Assembly: GCF_030733265.1 (NCBI RefSeq)
Contig: NZ_JASHJI010000005.1
Span: 62,001 to 126,000 of the forward strand
Length of the DNA stretch: 64,000 nucleotides
Reading direction: 5' to 3'
Origin: Roseibium sp. MMSF_3412
GTDB lineage: Bacteria > Pseudomonadota > Alphaproteobacteria > Rhizobiales > Stappiaceae
Shown: piece after piece, positions 18,296-26,695 of the stretch
Numbering within the stretch: position 1 is the stretch's first letter
Layout of the letters: each line of letters starts with the position of its first letter
Notes under the pieces: model-generated
The model's input: only the letters and a program-made list of their open reading frames with translations
Told to the model about the DNA's origin: nothing
Databases searched by the model: none
Position numbers and translations under genes: made by a program

Positions 18296-19179
18296 CCGGC
18301 CGGCCTCCGTGCCGCAGCCGAGCGCTGCACGATGATGTAGATTGCAACAAGAACGGTAAGGACCAGGATCGAGAAAACGCCATAGGTTGCCGCCTCACCG
18401 AAACGGAACTGGCCGAAGCCCGTTTCGAAAATCTTGGTCGGGAAGATATGGGTCGCGTTTTGTGGGCCGCCTCGTGTCATGACCCAAACGATATCGAAGT
18501 AATTGAAGGTCAGGATCAATGTGAGAACGATGTTGACGAGAACAACGTCCTTGATGGCAGGCAACGTGACATCGATCAGTCGTCTGACTGGACCGGCCCC
18601 GTCAAGCGTCGCGGCTTCGAGCTGGCTTTTGTCGACATTTTGAAGGGCCGCCAGGTAGATCAGCATCGAGAACGGGAACCCCTTCCACACCGCGACGAAA
18701 ATGACGGCTGCCATGGCGGTGTCGGAGGACGCCAGCCAAGCCGCATTCTCCTGGAGAACGCCGAGGCGGATCAGCAGTGAATTGATCAGCCCGAGCTGCG
18801 GATCGTACATGAACCGCCACAAGATTGCGGTGACAACACCCGGCAGAACGAACGGCAACAGCACCAGCGCACGCGTCAATCCCTGGGCGGGTAATCCCTG
18901 GTTCAGGAGCATTGCGGTGAAAAAGCCGAGCAGGTTTTGCAGGAGCACGACGCCGAGCGTCCAGACGATGGAGTTCCAGACCACTTCCGGAAATGCGCGC
19001 GAAGACAGGACCTTTTCATACACGGACCACCCGACAAACCGCGGCTCCGGCGAAATGAAGGACGTGTCGTAAAAGCTTTCAATCACCGTACCGATCATGG
19101 GGTAATAGAGAAATACACCCAGGAGCAGCAGGGTCGGAGCAAGAAAGGCCCAAACGAGCCGCTGGTCCGAACTGGTCAT
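18292..19179 (-). CDS. Sugar ABC transporter permease (MalF/UgpA type)
   Basis: 295 residues, six helices, with EAA loop LEAATLDGAGPVRRLIDVTLPAIKDV. The N-terminal LVWAFLAPTLLLLGVFLYYPMIGTVIESF is typical of CUT1 permeases. It follows the binding protein gene after 74 nt that contain a strong hairpin, and overlaps its partner permease by 4 nt. Confidence 0.93.
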   Translation of the reverse strand: MTSSDQRLVWAFLAPTLLLLGVFLYYPMIGTVIESFYDTSFISPEPRFVGWSVYEKVLSSRAFPEVVWNSIVWTLGVVLLQNLLGFFTAMLLNQGLPAQGLTRALVLLPFVLPGVVTAILWRFMYDPQLGLINSLLIRLGVLQENAAWLASSDTAMAAVIFVAVWKGFPFSMLIYLAALQNVDKSQLEAATLDGAGPVRRLIDVTLPAIKDVVLVNIVLTLILTFNYFDIVWVMTRGGPQNATHIFPTKIFETGFGQFRFGEAATYGVFSILVLTVLVAIYIIVQRSAAARRPAG

Positions 19180-19213
19180 GATGAACTTTCAAACTTCAGG
19201 ATCTGACAGGACG

Positions 19214-19233
19214 CCGGCGGCGCGAGCCGCCGG
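19214..19233 (-). promoter_or_regulatory. Intercistronic hairpin after binding-protein gene
   Basis: Perfect 8-bp stem (CCGGCGGC/GCCGCCGG) closed by a 4-nt loop, between the binding-protein gene and the permeases. It has no T tract. Such hairpins protect the 3' end of the upstream message and keep binding protein in excess of permease. Confidence 0.6.
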
Positions 19234-19253
19234 ACGCCAATGGTTGCGGCTGA

Positions 19254-20468
19254 TCAGTTCAAGGCATCGATTTCAGAACAGGCGGCATTGGCCGCTTCCT
19301 GAACATCTTTACCGGCGAAAACGTCCTGGAAAAGCGTCATCTCTATCTCCGCCACTTCAAGATAACGGGCCGACAGTGGGCGTGGCTTTGCGAGCGACAG
19401 GTGTTCAATGATTTGCTGAGGGCCCTCGCGGTTTTCGTTCAGGAATTTTTCCGCAGCAGCCTTGTTGGCCGGGATCAAGTCGACGACGTCGCCATTGACA
19501 TCTTCCCGCACCATGAATTCGATGAACTTCCAGGCGGCATCCTTGTGCTCAGACGATTCAAACAGCGCCAGGTTCCAGCCACCATAGGTTCCAATTGGCT
19601 GCTTGCCCTCCGGAGCGGTCCCGTTCACGAAGCCCCAGTTGAGATTCGATTTCTGAAGGGTCGGCTGCTCAAGCGCCGGCCAGAACTCGACAGCCAGCGA
19701 GCCGTTGAGGAAGAGTTCGCGCATATTGCCCGAATTCGCATTCAGGATGCCCTCCGGCGCAAATTGTGCAAGATCTTGCAAATAGGTCATGGCTTCGACC
19801 GCGGGCGGCTGGTTCAGCGCACATTTTCCGGCTGCATCTAGCACCTCGCCGCCGTTGGAGAAGATAAAGGAATTGACGACCACGACGGTGTCTTCGCCGC
19901 GGTGTCCGAAAAGACCGACGCCGAATTTGCCATCGCCGGAGAGTTGCTCGGCAGCAGCCCTCAGCCCTTCCCATGTTGACAGGCTCTGCGGCTCGATACC
20001 CGCGCCGTCGAGCAGGTCCTTGTTGTAAAAGCTGAATTGCCAGACGTCGACATTGAAAGGAACGCCATAAAGCGCATTCTCATAGACAGCGGAATCCCAG
20101 GCACCACCGAAGAATTGGCCGCGGTCGAGACCGCTTTCCCTGGCCTTGTCCGTCAGATCACTCACGGCACCCGCTTCAGCGAAGGCAGCAACCCAGATCT
20201 GGTCAAGCGTTGCAATATCGGGAGCGTTGCCGCCCTGGACCGCAGTCAGCAAACGTTGCTGGTATTCCGGATAGGGGATGGTCGTGACTTCCACCTTGAT
20301 ATCCGGATTCTCGGCCATGAAACGGTCTACGGCTTCCTGCTGAAACTCCGAGAGCCCGCTCTCGGTCTGCTGGTTGTCCCAGAACTTCAGCGTGACTTCT
20401 TCCGCCTGACTTGTCGTTCCGGCGAGCAGTGCAAAACCTGCAACGGCGGCAAAGAGTGCTTGTTTCAT
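19254..20468 (-). CDS. Sugar ABC transporter substrate-binding protein (CUT1)
   Basis: 404 residues with a clear Sec signal peptide (MKQALFAAVAGFALLAGTTSQAEE). The family 1 binding-protein pattern includes FQQEAVDRFMAENPDIKVEV, GNAPDIATLDQIWVAAFAEAGAVSDL and GTYGGWNLALFESSEHKDAAWKFIEFM. It is the periplasmic receptor for the operon. The ligand is unknown, probably a sugar or polyol. It lies 27 nt downstream of the DeoR-like regulator gene and 5' of the permeases. Confidence 0.92.
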   Translation of the reverse strand: MKQALFAAVAGFALLAGTTSQAEEVTLKFWDNQQTESGLSEFQQEAVDRFMAENPDIKVEVTTIPYPEYQQRLLTAVQGGNAPDIATLDQIWVAAFAEAGAVSDLTDKARESGLDRGQFFGGAWDSAVYENALYGVPFNVDVWQFSFYNKDLLDGAGIEPQSLSTWEGLRAAAEQLSGDGKFGVGLFGHRGEDTVVVVNSFIFSNGGEVLDAAGKCALNQPPAVEAMTYLQDLAQFAPEGILNANSGNMRELFLNGSLAVEFWPALEQPTLQKSNLNWGFVNGTAPEGKQPIGTYGGWNLALFESSEHKDAAWKFIEFMVREDVNGDVVDLIPANKAAAEKFLNENREGPQQIIEHLSLAKPRPLSARYLEVAEIEMTLFQDVFAGKDVQEAANAACSEIDALN

Positions 20469-20495
20469 TTCGTTCCTCCCGGTTGATTGAAAGAC

Positions 20496-22262
20496 CTATC
20501 CGCGTTGAACCGCGCGAAGATCCGGTTGAGATGCTGGTTGCGTCGGATCCTCGGTTTCTTCTCCGGCTATGAGAACCTCGACACCGACAGCCCTGAGCCG
20601 CTGGCGGTCGTCCAGAAGGGCGCCGTCATCGGTGATAACTTCGTGGATCTGTGCCGTTCCCACGATCCGATAGTTTGCGTCACTGCCGACAAGCGTGTGA
20701 TCGGCCAGGACGATCGTCCGGCGCGCCGCCTTGACAAAGCGGGACCCCACCAGCGCCAGACGTTCATCGACCTGGGTAATTCCGAAGTCAGGGGACACGC
20801 CCGATACGGACAGAAACGCGGCGTCCGCACGCATGAGTTCAAACAGCGCGCCGAGACTTGGGCCGACAAGGCAGCGATCCGCGGCCTGGTATTCACCGGA
20901 CGTCATGATGATCTTGAGGGAAGTCACGCCTTGCAGGCAGTGCATGACATCCAGAGAGTTGGTGATGATGGTAAGACCCGAGAGGGTTTCGCTTTGGTGA
21001 TGGCTGCGGGAGCGTATTTCCTCGGCAAGAAGCAGCGTGGCCTCGCCTTCGCCCAGAATGACGGTCGATCCGCTTTCAATACGGTCTGCTGCCTGCGTTG
21101 CGATTTCGCGCCGCAATCGGGTCAATTCCGCTGCTATCCCGTGATGCGGCGGCGCAATCACCAGCTCACAGCCGTGAAGCGCGGCAGTCTCCCGCATGGA
21201 CTGGATCATGATCCGGTACCAGTCGTGGGCCGGATAATGCGGCAGGAAACCGATCTTGAGGTTTGCCTTCGGCAAAGCGCGGGGGCCTTGTTCTTGCAAC
21301 AGAAATTCATCCCGGCGGGCCGGAAGCAGCGCCGATGTCCCCGTATCGTAGAAGGATGAGACGTTGGCAGCGGTCAGCGTCGCGTGCGGCGTTTGCGTCG
21401 GCTTCAGCGACCCCATACCTGTGGCATCGGCAATGATGTTTCGAATGGCGATTGCACCAACGATTTCCGGGAAGAAAGCTGCGACTGCTTTCAGTGGCCC
21501 GTCCGGAGCTAGCCTTTTCAGAAAATCCGCCGATTCACCGCCGGTCGAATAGACCGATATCCGGCGGTCCAATGCGTCTGCAGCTTCAATCGCCGCGACG
21601 GCTGAATGATCGTTTACGGCAAAGACAACGGATATGTCCTCGTGTGCCTTCAAGGCATCCAGGGCCACCCGGTAGGCCGTTTTGTACGTGCCCTGACCGT
21701 TCACATGAACGGTTTTGACGCCCCTTTCGAACCGTTTTTTGAGACCATCTTCAAACCCTTGTGCACGGTCTCTGGTGTTGGTCAGTTCAGGCTGCCCGAC
21801 AATGAGCAGAGAAACTTCGCTGTCCGTCAGATGCCCGGCGGCTTCAATGCCGAGTTCCATGGCAGCTTTTCGATTGTCGGGTCCAAGATAGGCACCGCCC
21901 AGTTGGAGAGCGCTTTCAGCGACGAACGGAATGCCGCGCCGGATGACTTGGCGGCGCAACGCGTCCGCTCCACGCCCTGTGATCGGGGGAAGGATGATCG
22001 CGTCAAGACGATCTACGAGAGATGCGAATTCACTCTCGGGCGTTTCAACGGGCGCCTTGTTGGCACCGACCAGGTCCGCATCGGGAAAAACGGCTCCGCC
22101 ATGTGTCTTCTTCAAGGCACCGGCGTCCGCCAGCTCAGCAACATCCCTGCGAAGCGTCACTTTGGACACTTCCGGCAAGGTCCGCGACAGATCATTCAGA
22201 TCCAGAACACCTTCCTTGCGAAGAATATCAAGTATGCGCTTTTGACGTTGCTTCTTGATCAT
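20496..22262 (-). CDS. DeoR-type HTH regulator with an inserted periplasmic-binding-protein domain
   Basis: 588 residues from the ATG at 22262 (AGGAGG 5 nt upstream). The N-terminus (to about residue 60) is a DeoR-type helix-turn-helix: IKKQRQKRILDILRKEGVLDLNDLSRTLPEVSKVTLRRDVAELADAGALKKTHGG. The middle (about 80-330) reads like a LacI/ribose-binding domain: IILPPITGRGADALRRQVIRRGIPFVAES, GYLGPDNRKAAMELG-type, VFAVNDHSAVAAIEAADALD, STGGESADFLKR. The last third resembles the DeoR C-terminal sensor fold (STVILGEGEATLLLAEEI, LTIITNSLDVMHCL, FLSVSGVSPDFGITQVDERLALVGSRFVKAARRTIVLADHTLVG). It probably senses the imported sugar and a phosphorylated or other intermediate. It is the first gene of the operon it should control and is preceded by repeated GATC-centred sites. 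Confidence 0.82.
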   Translation of the reverse strand: MIKKQRQKRILDILRKEGVLDLNDLSRTLPEVSKVTLRRDVAELADAGALKKTHGGAVFPDADLVGANKAPVETPESEFASLVDRLDAIILPPITGRGADALRRQVIRRGIPFVAESALQLGGAYLGPDNRKAAMELGIEAAGHLTDSEVSLLIVGQPELTNTRDRAQGFEDGLKKRFERGVKTVHVNGQGTYKTAYRVALDALKAHEDISVVFAVNDHSAVAAIEAADALDRRISVYSTGGESADFLKRLAPDGPLKAVAAFFPEIVGAIAIRNIIADATGMGSLKPTQTPHATLTAANVSSFYDTGTSALLPARRDEFLLQEQGPRALPKANLKIGFLPHYPAHDWYRIMIQSMRETAALHGCELVIAPPHHGIAAELTRLRREIATQAADRIESGSTVILGEGEATLLLAEEIRSRSHHQSETLSGLTIITNSLDVMHCLQGVTSLKIIMTSGEYQAADRCLVGPSLGALFELMRADAAFLSVSGVSPDFGITQVDERLALVGSRFVKAARRTIVLADHTLVGSDANYRIVGTAQIHEVITDDGALLDDRQRLRAVGVEVLIAGEETEDPTQPASQPDLRAVQRG

Positions 22263-22294
22263 TTTTCCTCCTGCATTCATCCGATATCACTCGG

Positions 22295-22366
22295 TTTGAT
22301 CAAATTGATAGAGGAATAATGCAAGAAATGATCAAAAACGACCTCAAATGATCAATTTCGATCAAA
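22295..22366. promoter_or_regulatory. Cluster of four GATCAA(A/T) sites upstream of the DeoR-type regulator
   Basis: GATC cores begin at 22298, 22330, 22350 and 22360, i.e. 32, 20 and 10 bp apart (about 3, 2 and 1 helical turns). All four are followed by AA. The first is the 10-bp palindrome TTTGATCAAA; the others read TGATCAAA, TGATCAAT and CGATCAAAT. DeoR repressors commonly bind several repeated sites. This is the likely operator for the operon running leftward from 22262. Confidence 0.6.
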
Positions 22367-22598
22367 TGAATAATTTGAACCGGTGCTAATGCGATTTGTG
22401 GCGACGCATATGGGCGTGACTGGCCGGTTCACACCGTAATTCGCAACCTGAAACAGCGCGTTTCACCAAGGCGATTTTGAACCGCGTATGGTGTCGGACG
22501 GCGTTCTTCCAGGCATGCTGGCCCTGGAGACAGATTTTTTTTGGCGCCGTATTCGGCAGCGTTTTCAGTAACCTGAAGACAAAAAAACAAGCTAAATA

Positions 22599-22628
22599 TG
22601 AATGCATTCAAAAAAATGAAACGTTTCA
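22599..22628. promoter_or_regulatory. Operator region of the rbs operon (two 12-bp palindromes)
   Basis: TGAAACGTTTCA at 22617-22628 is a perfect palindrome with the central CG typical of LacI-family operators, close to the RbsR site of enterobacteria. It directly precedes a TTGACG (22631) that could be a -35 element. A second perfect palindrome, TGAATGCATTCA, lies at 22599-22610. The LacI-type gene at the end of the rbs operon is the obvious regulator. Confidence 0.7.
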
Positions 22629-22723
22629 TATTGACGTGTTCCATATCCCGTGTTTTGCTTAATCAGCCACTTCACCTCAGCAGCTCGACGTGAAAAGGCG
22701 TTACCTTTTTTGGGAGGAAAATC

Positions 22724-23644
22724 ATGAAGTTATTGAAAATCGCTGCCGCGGCAGCGACCGGTCTCGCTTTGCTTGCTGGAACCGCCCAGGCCGACGACAA
22801 GCCGGTGGTAGGCCTCATCATGAAATCACTTGCCAACGAGTTCTTTCAGAACATGATGGCCGGTGCACAGGCTCACGAAGAAAAGCGGGGAGACTATAAA
22901 CTCCTGGCCGTCGGAATGCAGAATGAGACGGACTTTGAATCGCAGATCAACGCGGTCGAAAACTTCATTACCCAGGGTGTCGATGCGATCGTGGTCGCAC
23001 CTGCCGATTCCCGTGCGATGGTCCGTCCTCTGAAGAAGGCGATGGAAGCCGGTATTGTCGTTGTCAACTTCGACGTCGCCCTCGATGCAGAGGCGAAGAA
23101 GCAGCAGAACATCGAACTGGCCTTTGTCGGGCCGGATAACCGAGGCGGTGCGAAACTGGCCGGCGACGCCCTGGGCAAGAAGCTTGGCGCTGGCGGCAAG
23201 GTCGTCATCATCGAAGGAAATCCCGGAGCCGACAACGCGAACGAACGACGCCTCGGATTTGAGGATTCCGTCGCAGAATTTGAACTTGAACTGCTCGACA
23301 GCCGCACTGCTCATTGGGAAACGGAAGAAGCAAATACGGTGTTCTCCAACATGCTGACGGCGCATCCGGACATCCAGGGTGTCATGGCAGCCAACGACTC
23401 CATGGCGATCGGTGTCGTCAAGGCGCTGGAAAGCGCAGGACGCGACGACATCATCGTGGTCGGCTTCGACAACATTCCGGCAGTCAGCCCAATGATCTCC
23501 GACGGACGTATGCTCGCCACCGTCGATCAGTTCGGGACCGACATGGCTGCGAATTCCATCGACCTCGCCCTGGAAGTGGTCAAGGGCGGACCGCAGCTTG
23601 AAGGCTGGGTCAAGACGCCGATCGAGTTGGTTGTCGCCAATTGA
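22724..23644 (+). CDS. rbsB: Ribose ABC transporter substrate-binding protein
   Basis: 306 residues with a Sec signal peptide ending near ALA-type TAQADD, preceded by GGGAGGA. Pentose-binding features are VVGLIMKSLANEFFQNMMAGAQ, GVDAIVVAPADSRAMV, VGPDNRGGAKLAG, IIEGNPGADNANERRLGFED and ANDSMAIGVVKALE. It is the periplasmic receptor feeding RbsAC. It is first gene of an rbsBACDKR unit. D-ribose is the expected ligand from the presence of rbsD and rbsK, though related pentoses are possible. Confidence 0.9.
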   Translation: MKLLKIAAAAATGLALLAGTAQADDKPVVGLIMKSLANEFFQNMMAGAQAHEEKRGDYKLLAVGMQNETDFESQINAVENFITQGVDAIVVAPADSRAMVRPLKKAMEAGIVVVNFDVALDAEAKKQQNIELAFVGPDNRGGAKLAGDALGKKLGAGGKVVIIEGNPGADNANERRLGFEDSVAEFELELLDSRTAHWETEEANTVFSNMLTAHPDIQGVMAANDSMAIGVVKALESAGRDDIIVVGFDNIPAVSPMISDGRMLATVDQFGTDMAANSIDLALEVVKGGPQLEGWVKTPIELVVAN

Positions 23645-23656
23645 GCGACCTCCATG

Positions 23657-23690
23657 CGCCCCCGCATTAATCGGACCTGAGGCGGGGGCG
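23657..23690 (+). promoter_or_regulatory. Intercistronic hairpin between rbsB and rbsA
   Basis: A 9-bp perfect stem, CGCCCCCGC (23657-23665) with GCGGGGGCG (23682-23690), followed by the pyrimidine-rich TCTCTCTTTC. It may act as a partial terminator or mRNA stabiliser that keeps rbsB expression above the transporter genes. Confidence 0.6.
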
Positions 23691-23724
23691 TCTCTCTTTC
23701 CCAGGCAAGTTGATTGGACACATC

Positions 23725-25293
23725 ATGGCAGCCGCATCGCTTGCAATCATGCCCCAGACGACTGAAAGCCCGGCATTCCTGTCCGTACAGGGACTGAAGA
23801 AACACTTTGGCGGCGTGAAGGCGCTGGATGGCGTCAGCTTCTCGCTCCTGAAAGGCGAAGTTCATGCCCTTGTCGGCGAAAACGGGGCCGGCAAGTCCAC
23901 GCTCATCAAGATCTTGTCCGGCGTTTTCCCCTACGATTCCGGCAGCATCTCGCTCGCCGGCGAGGAGTACCGGCCCGCAAATCCCCATGTCGCAAAAGAA
24001 CTCGGCGTGCAGGTGGTGCACCAGGAATTCAATCTTCTCGATCACTTGAGCATCGCGGAGAACATTTCCGTGGAGCGCATGCCCACCACTCGCCTCGGCC
24101 TCCTGGACAGGCAGGAGATGAACCGGCGCGCGCGACTGGCTCTCGATGCGGTCGGGCTCACCGACGTCGATGTGAAGGCACCGGTGAGTTCGCTCGGGAT
24201 CGCGCACCGGCAACTGGTCGAGATTTCGCGAGCGTTGCAGAGCAAGAGCCGGATCCTCATCCTCGACGAACCGACCGCCACGCTGACCGAACGCGAAACC
24301 AGACGTCTCTTTGACATTATTGAATCGATCAGGGCAGACGGCGTGACCATCGTTTTCGTGTCTCATCACCTGGAAGAGGTTTTTGCAATCTGCGACCGGG
24401 TGACCGTTTTCAGAAACGGGATCTCCATTGGCACAGATCGCATTTCCGAGACAACGCCCGACGGTGTCGTACGGAAAATGGTCGGCCGGCAGCTGGCCGC
24501 GACTGCAAACGAAGCTGATCCTAAAAGAACACCTGGCGAAGTTGCACTCCGCCTGGATGCGATTTGCACGCAGGCGAACCCGAAAGACAAGGGCGTTTCG
24601 TTTGATCTCAGATATGGCGAAATCGTCGGCATTGCAGGCCTTGTCGGCGCCGGTCGAACGGAAATCCTGAGAGGCATTTTCGGGGTCGATCCGCTCAGGT
24701 CGGGTCGTATTCTGCAAGCGGGAACCGAAATCCGGTTCGCCGGACCGCGGGATGCGATAGCTGCCGGCATCGGCTTTGTCACCGAGGATCGCAAAGACGA
24801 AGGCCTGATCCTGGACATGCCGATTGCCGCGAACATGTCGTTGGCCAACATGCGTGCGATTTCCAGAACCGGATTGCTGCAATTCTCAGAAGAGAACCGG
24901 CGGACGCGTGAAGGTGGCGCCCGGCTGAAACTCAAATACGGCAAAATCTCCGATGCGGTGTCCAGCCTGTCGGGCGGAAACCAGCAGAAGGTCGTTCTTG
25001 CGAAGTGGCTGGGGCGCAATCCCAAAGTGCTGTTGCTGGACGAGCCGACGCGCGGCGTCGATGTCGGTGCGAAAGCGGAGATTTACGCAATCCTGAAAGA
25101 TTTGGCGCGCGATGGCGTCGCGTTGCTTGTGGTGTCGTCTGAGATGCCGGAGCTGATGACGCTTGCAGACCGGATTCTCGTTCTTGCAGAGCACGAGATC
25201 CAGGGCGAGCTGACGCGTCCAGAATTCTCGGAAGAAAACATCCTGAAGCTGGCTTATGGCCAGGTTCGGCAGGCCGGAGGACAGACGCAATGA
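23725..25293 (+). CDS. rbsA: Ribose ABC transporter ATP-binding protein
   Basis: About 522 residues from the ATG at 23725; a TTG at 23710 or ATG at 23749 are alternatives because no strong ribosome site is visible. It is a tandem ATPase. The first half has Walker A GENGAGKST, Walker B ILILDEPTATLT and the switch His. The second half has the reduced P-loop GLVGAGRTE, signature LSGGNQQKVVLAKWL and Walker B VLLLDEPTRGVDVGAKAEIY. This is the standard layout of RbsA/MglA/XylG proteins. It ends overlapping rbsC by ATGA. Confidence 0.92.
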   Translation: MAAASLAIMPQTTESPAFLSVQGLKKHFGGVKALDGVSFSLLKGEVHALVGENGAGKSTLIKILSGVFPYDSGSISLAGEEYRPANPHVAKELGVQVVHQEFNLLDHLSIAENISVERMPTTRLGLLDRQEMNRRARLALDAVGLTDVDVKAPVSSLGIAHRQLVEISRALQSKSRILILDEPTATLTERETRRLFDIIESIRADGVTIVFVSHHLEEVFAICDRVTVFRNGISIGTDRISETTPDGVVRKMVGRQLAATANEADPKRTPGEVALRLDAICTQANPKDKGVSFDLRYGEIVGIAGLVGAGRTEILRGIFGVDPLRSGRILQAGTEIRFAGPRDAIAAGIGFVTEDRKDEGLILDMPIAANMSLANMRAISRTGLLQFSEENRRTREGGARLKLKYGKISDAVSSLSGGNQQKVVLAKWLGRNPKVLLLDEPTRGVDVGAKAEIYAILKDLARDGVALLVVSSEMPELMTLADRILVLAEHEIQGELTRPEFSEENILKLAYGQVRQAGGQTQ

Positions 25294-26288
25294 CAACGCA
25301 GGTACTTTCTGAAACCATGCCAAATGCAACGAGATTTTCCGTGCGGACCGCGCTGCAGAACGCAGGCATCGGCCTTGCCCTCCTGGCGCTCATTCTGTTC
25401 TTCTCGGTGTTTACGGAGCACTTCCTGACGCCGAACAACATCACCAACATTCTGACCCAGATCACCATCAACCTTGTGCTCGCGGTCGGGATGACCTTCG
25501 TCATCCTCATCGGCGGAATTGATCTTTCCGTCGGATCGGTGATGGCGTTCGCCGCGGTTGTCGCCGGCAAGGCAATCACGCTGCCGGGTTTCGGACCGGC
25601 AGAGGCGATTGCGCTGGCAGTTGTTGCAGCGACGCTGACTGGCGTTGCCTGCGGGATGATCAACGGCGTCATCAGCGCTTATTGGGCCCTGCCGTCCTTT
25701 ATCATCACTCTCGGGATGCTCAACATCGCGCGCGGAGCGGCACTGCAGGTTTCCGAGGCCCAGACGATCTACTCGTTTCCGTATGCCTTCGAGGAATTTG
25801 GCTCTGCCATGATCTACGGCGTACCGGTGGTGTTTCTGGTTGCGCTTTTGCTGGTTCTTGTTGCCTGGTTCGTCCTGAACTTCACAGTGTTCGGTCGGCT
25901 TCTTTACGGCATCGGCAACAACGAGGAAGCGGTGCGCCTCGCCGGCCATTCAGTCTACTGGTACAAGGTCGCCGCCTTCACGATCTGCGGCTTTACCGCG
26001 GGGATCGCCGCAATCGTCTATATGGCCCGGCTGAACATCTCCAGCCCGATCGCCGGGATCGGTTTTGAACTCAACGCCATTGCCGCGGTGATTATCGGCG
26101 GAACAAGCTTGAGCGGTGGACGCGGATCCGTGATCGGCACCCTGCTTGGCGCGTTTATCATTGGCGTTCTGGCAAACGGACTGATCCTGATCGGCCTGTC
26201 CGATTTCATGCGGCAGATGATTACAGGTGTTGTCATCATCGTCGCCGTCGTTCTCGACCATTATCGTGCAAAGTACGCGTCGAAATGA
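25290..26288 (+). CDS. rbsC: Ribose ABC transporter permease
   Basis: 332 residues, about eight to ten membrane helices, with the conserved VILIGGIDLSVGSVMAFAAV, CGMINGVISAYWALPSFIITLGMLNIARGAAL, GNNEEAVRLAGHSVYWYKVAAF and IAAVIIGGTSLSGGRGSVIGTLLGAF of CUT2 pentose/hexose permeases. It overlaps both neighbours by 4 nt, so it is translationally coupled to rbsA and rbsD. Confidence 0.93.
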   Translation: MTTQVLSETMPNATRFSVRTALQNAGIGLALLALILFFSVFTEHFLTPNNITNILTQITINLVLAVGMTFVILIGGIDLSVGSVMAFAAVVAGKAITLPGFGPAEAIALAVVAATLTGVACGMINGVISAYWALPSFIITLGMLNIARGAALQVSEAQTIYSFPYAFEEFGSAMIYGVPVVFLVALLLVLVAWFVLNFTVFGRLLYGIGNNEEAVRLAGHSVYWYKVAAFTICGFTAGIAAIVYMARLNISSPIAGIGFELNAIAAVIIGGTSLSGGRGSVIGTLLGAFIIGVLANGLILIGLSDFMRQMITGVVIIVAVVLDHYRAKYASK

Positions 26289-26695
26289 AACGGACGTCAC
26301 TCCTGAACCGGCATCTGAGCGAGCTGACTGCCTCGCTCGGACATATGGATGAAATCATTGTTGCCGACGCGGGCCTGCCGGTTCCAAAGGGTGTCGGGGT
26401 GATCGATCTCGCGGTCAGCGACGGCGTGCCCGGAATTCGGGATCTCCTCAAGGCGTTGCGCAGCGAACTCGTTATCGAGAGCGCCGCCTGGGCCGAAGAG
26501 GCGTCTGTTGATTTGTCGGCTGTCATGCAGGAAGAGGTCGATCTGTGGTCCAGGCAGACCGCTCGGGATATCACGACATCGCGGTTGTCCCACGCCGAGT
26601 TCAAGCGCAGGTCGGAGCACGTCCGCGCAATCATCCGCACCGGCGAATTCACGCCATATGCAAACATACTTCTGCAAAGCGGGGTGCCGTTTTGA
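26285..26695 (+). CDS. rbsD: D-ribose pyranase
   Basis: 136 residues, usual RbsD length. Conserved elements are LNRHLSELTASLGHMDEIIVADAGLPVPKGVGVIDLAVSDGVP at the N-terminus (His near residue 20 and Asp28 expected in catalysis) and FKRRSEHVRAIIRTGEFTPYANILLQSGVPF at the C-terminus. It converts beta-D-ribopyranose to the furanose form used by ribokinase. It overlaps rbsC and rbsK by 4 nt each. Its presence makes ribose the best guess for the transported sugar. Confidence 0.93.
   Translation: MKRTSLLNRHLSELTASLGHMDEIIVADAGLPVPKGVGVIDLAVSDGVPGIRDLLKALRSELVIESAAWAEEASVDLSAVMQEEVDLWSRQTARDITTSRLSHAEFKRRSEHVRAIIRTGEFTPYANILLQSGVPF

Noticed and set aside
22386..22644. Small minus-strand frames in the rbsB promoter region
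   Set aside because: They cross the operator palindromes and lack any family resemblance. Regulatory DNA is the better explanation.
23527..24882. 451-codon minus-strand frame across rbsB and rbsA
   Set aside because: It is antisense to clear rbs genes and shows no recognisable motif.
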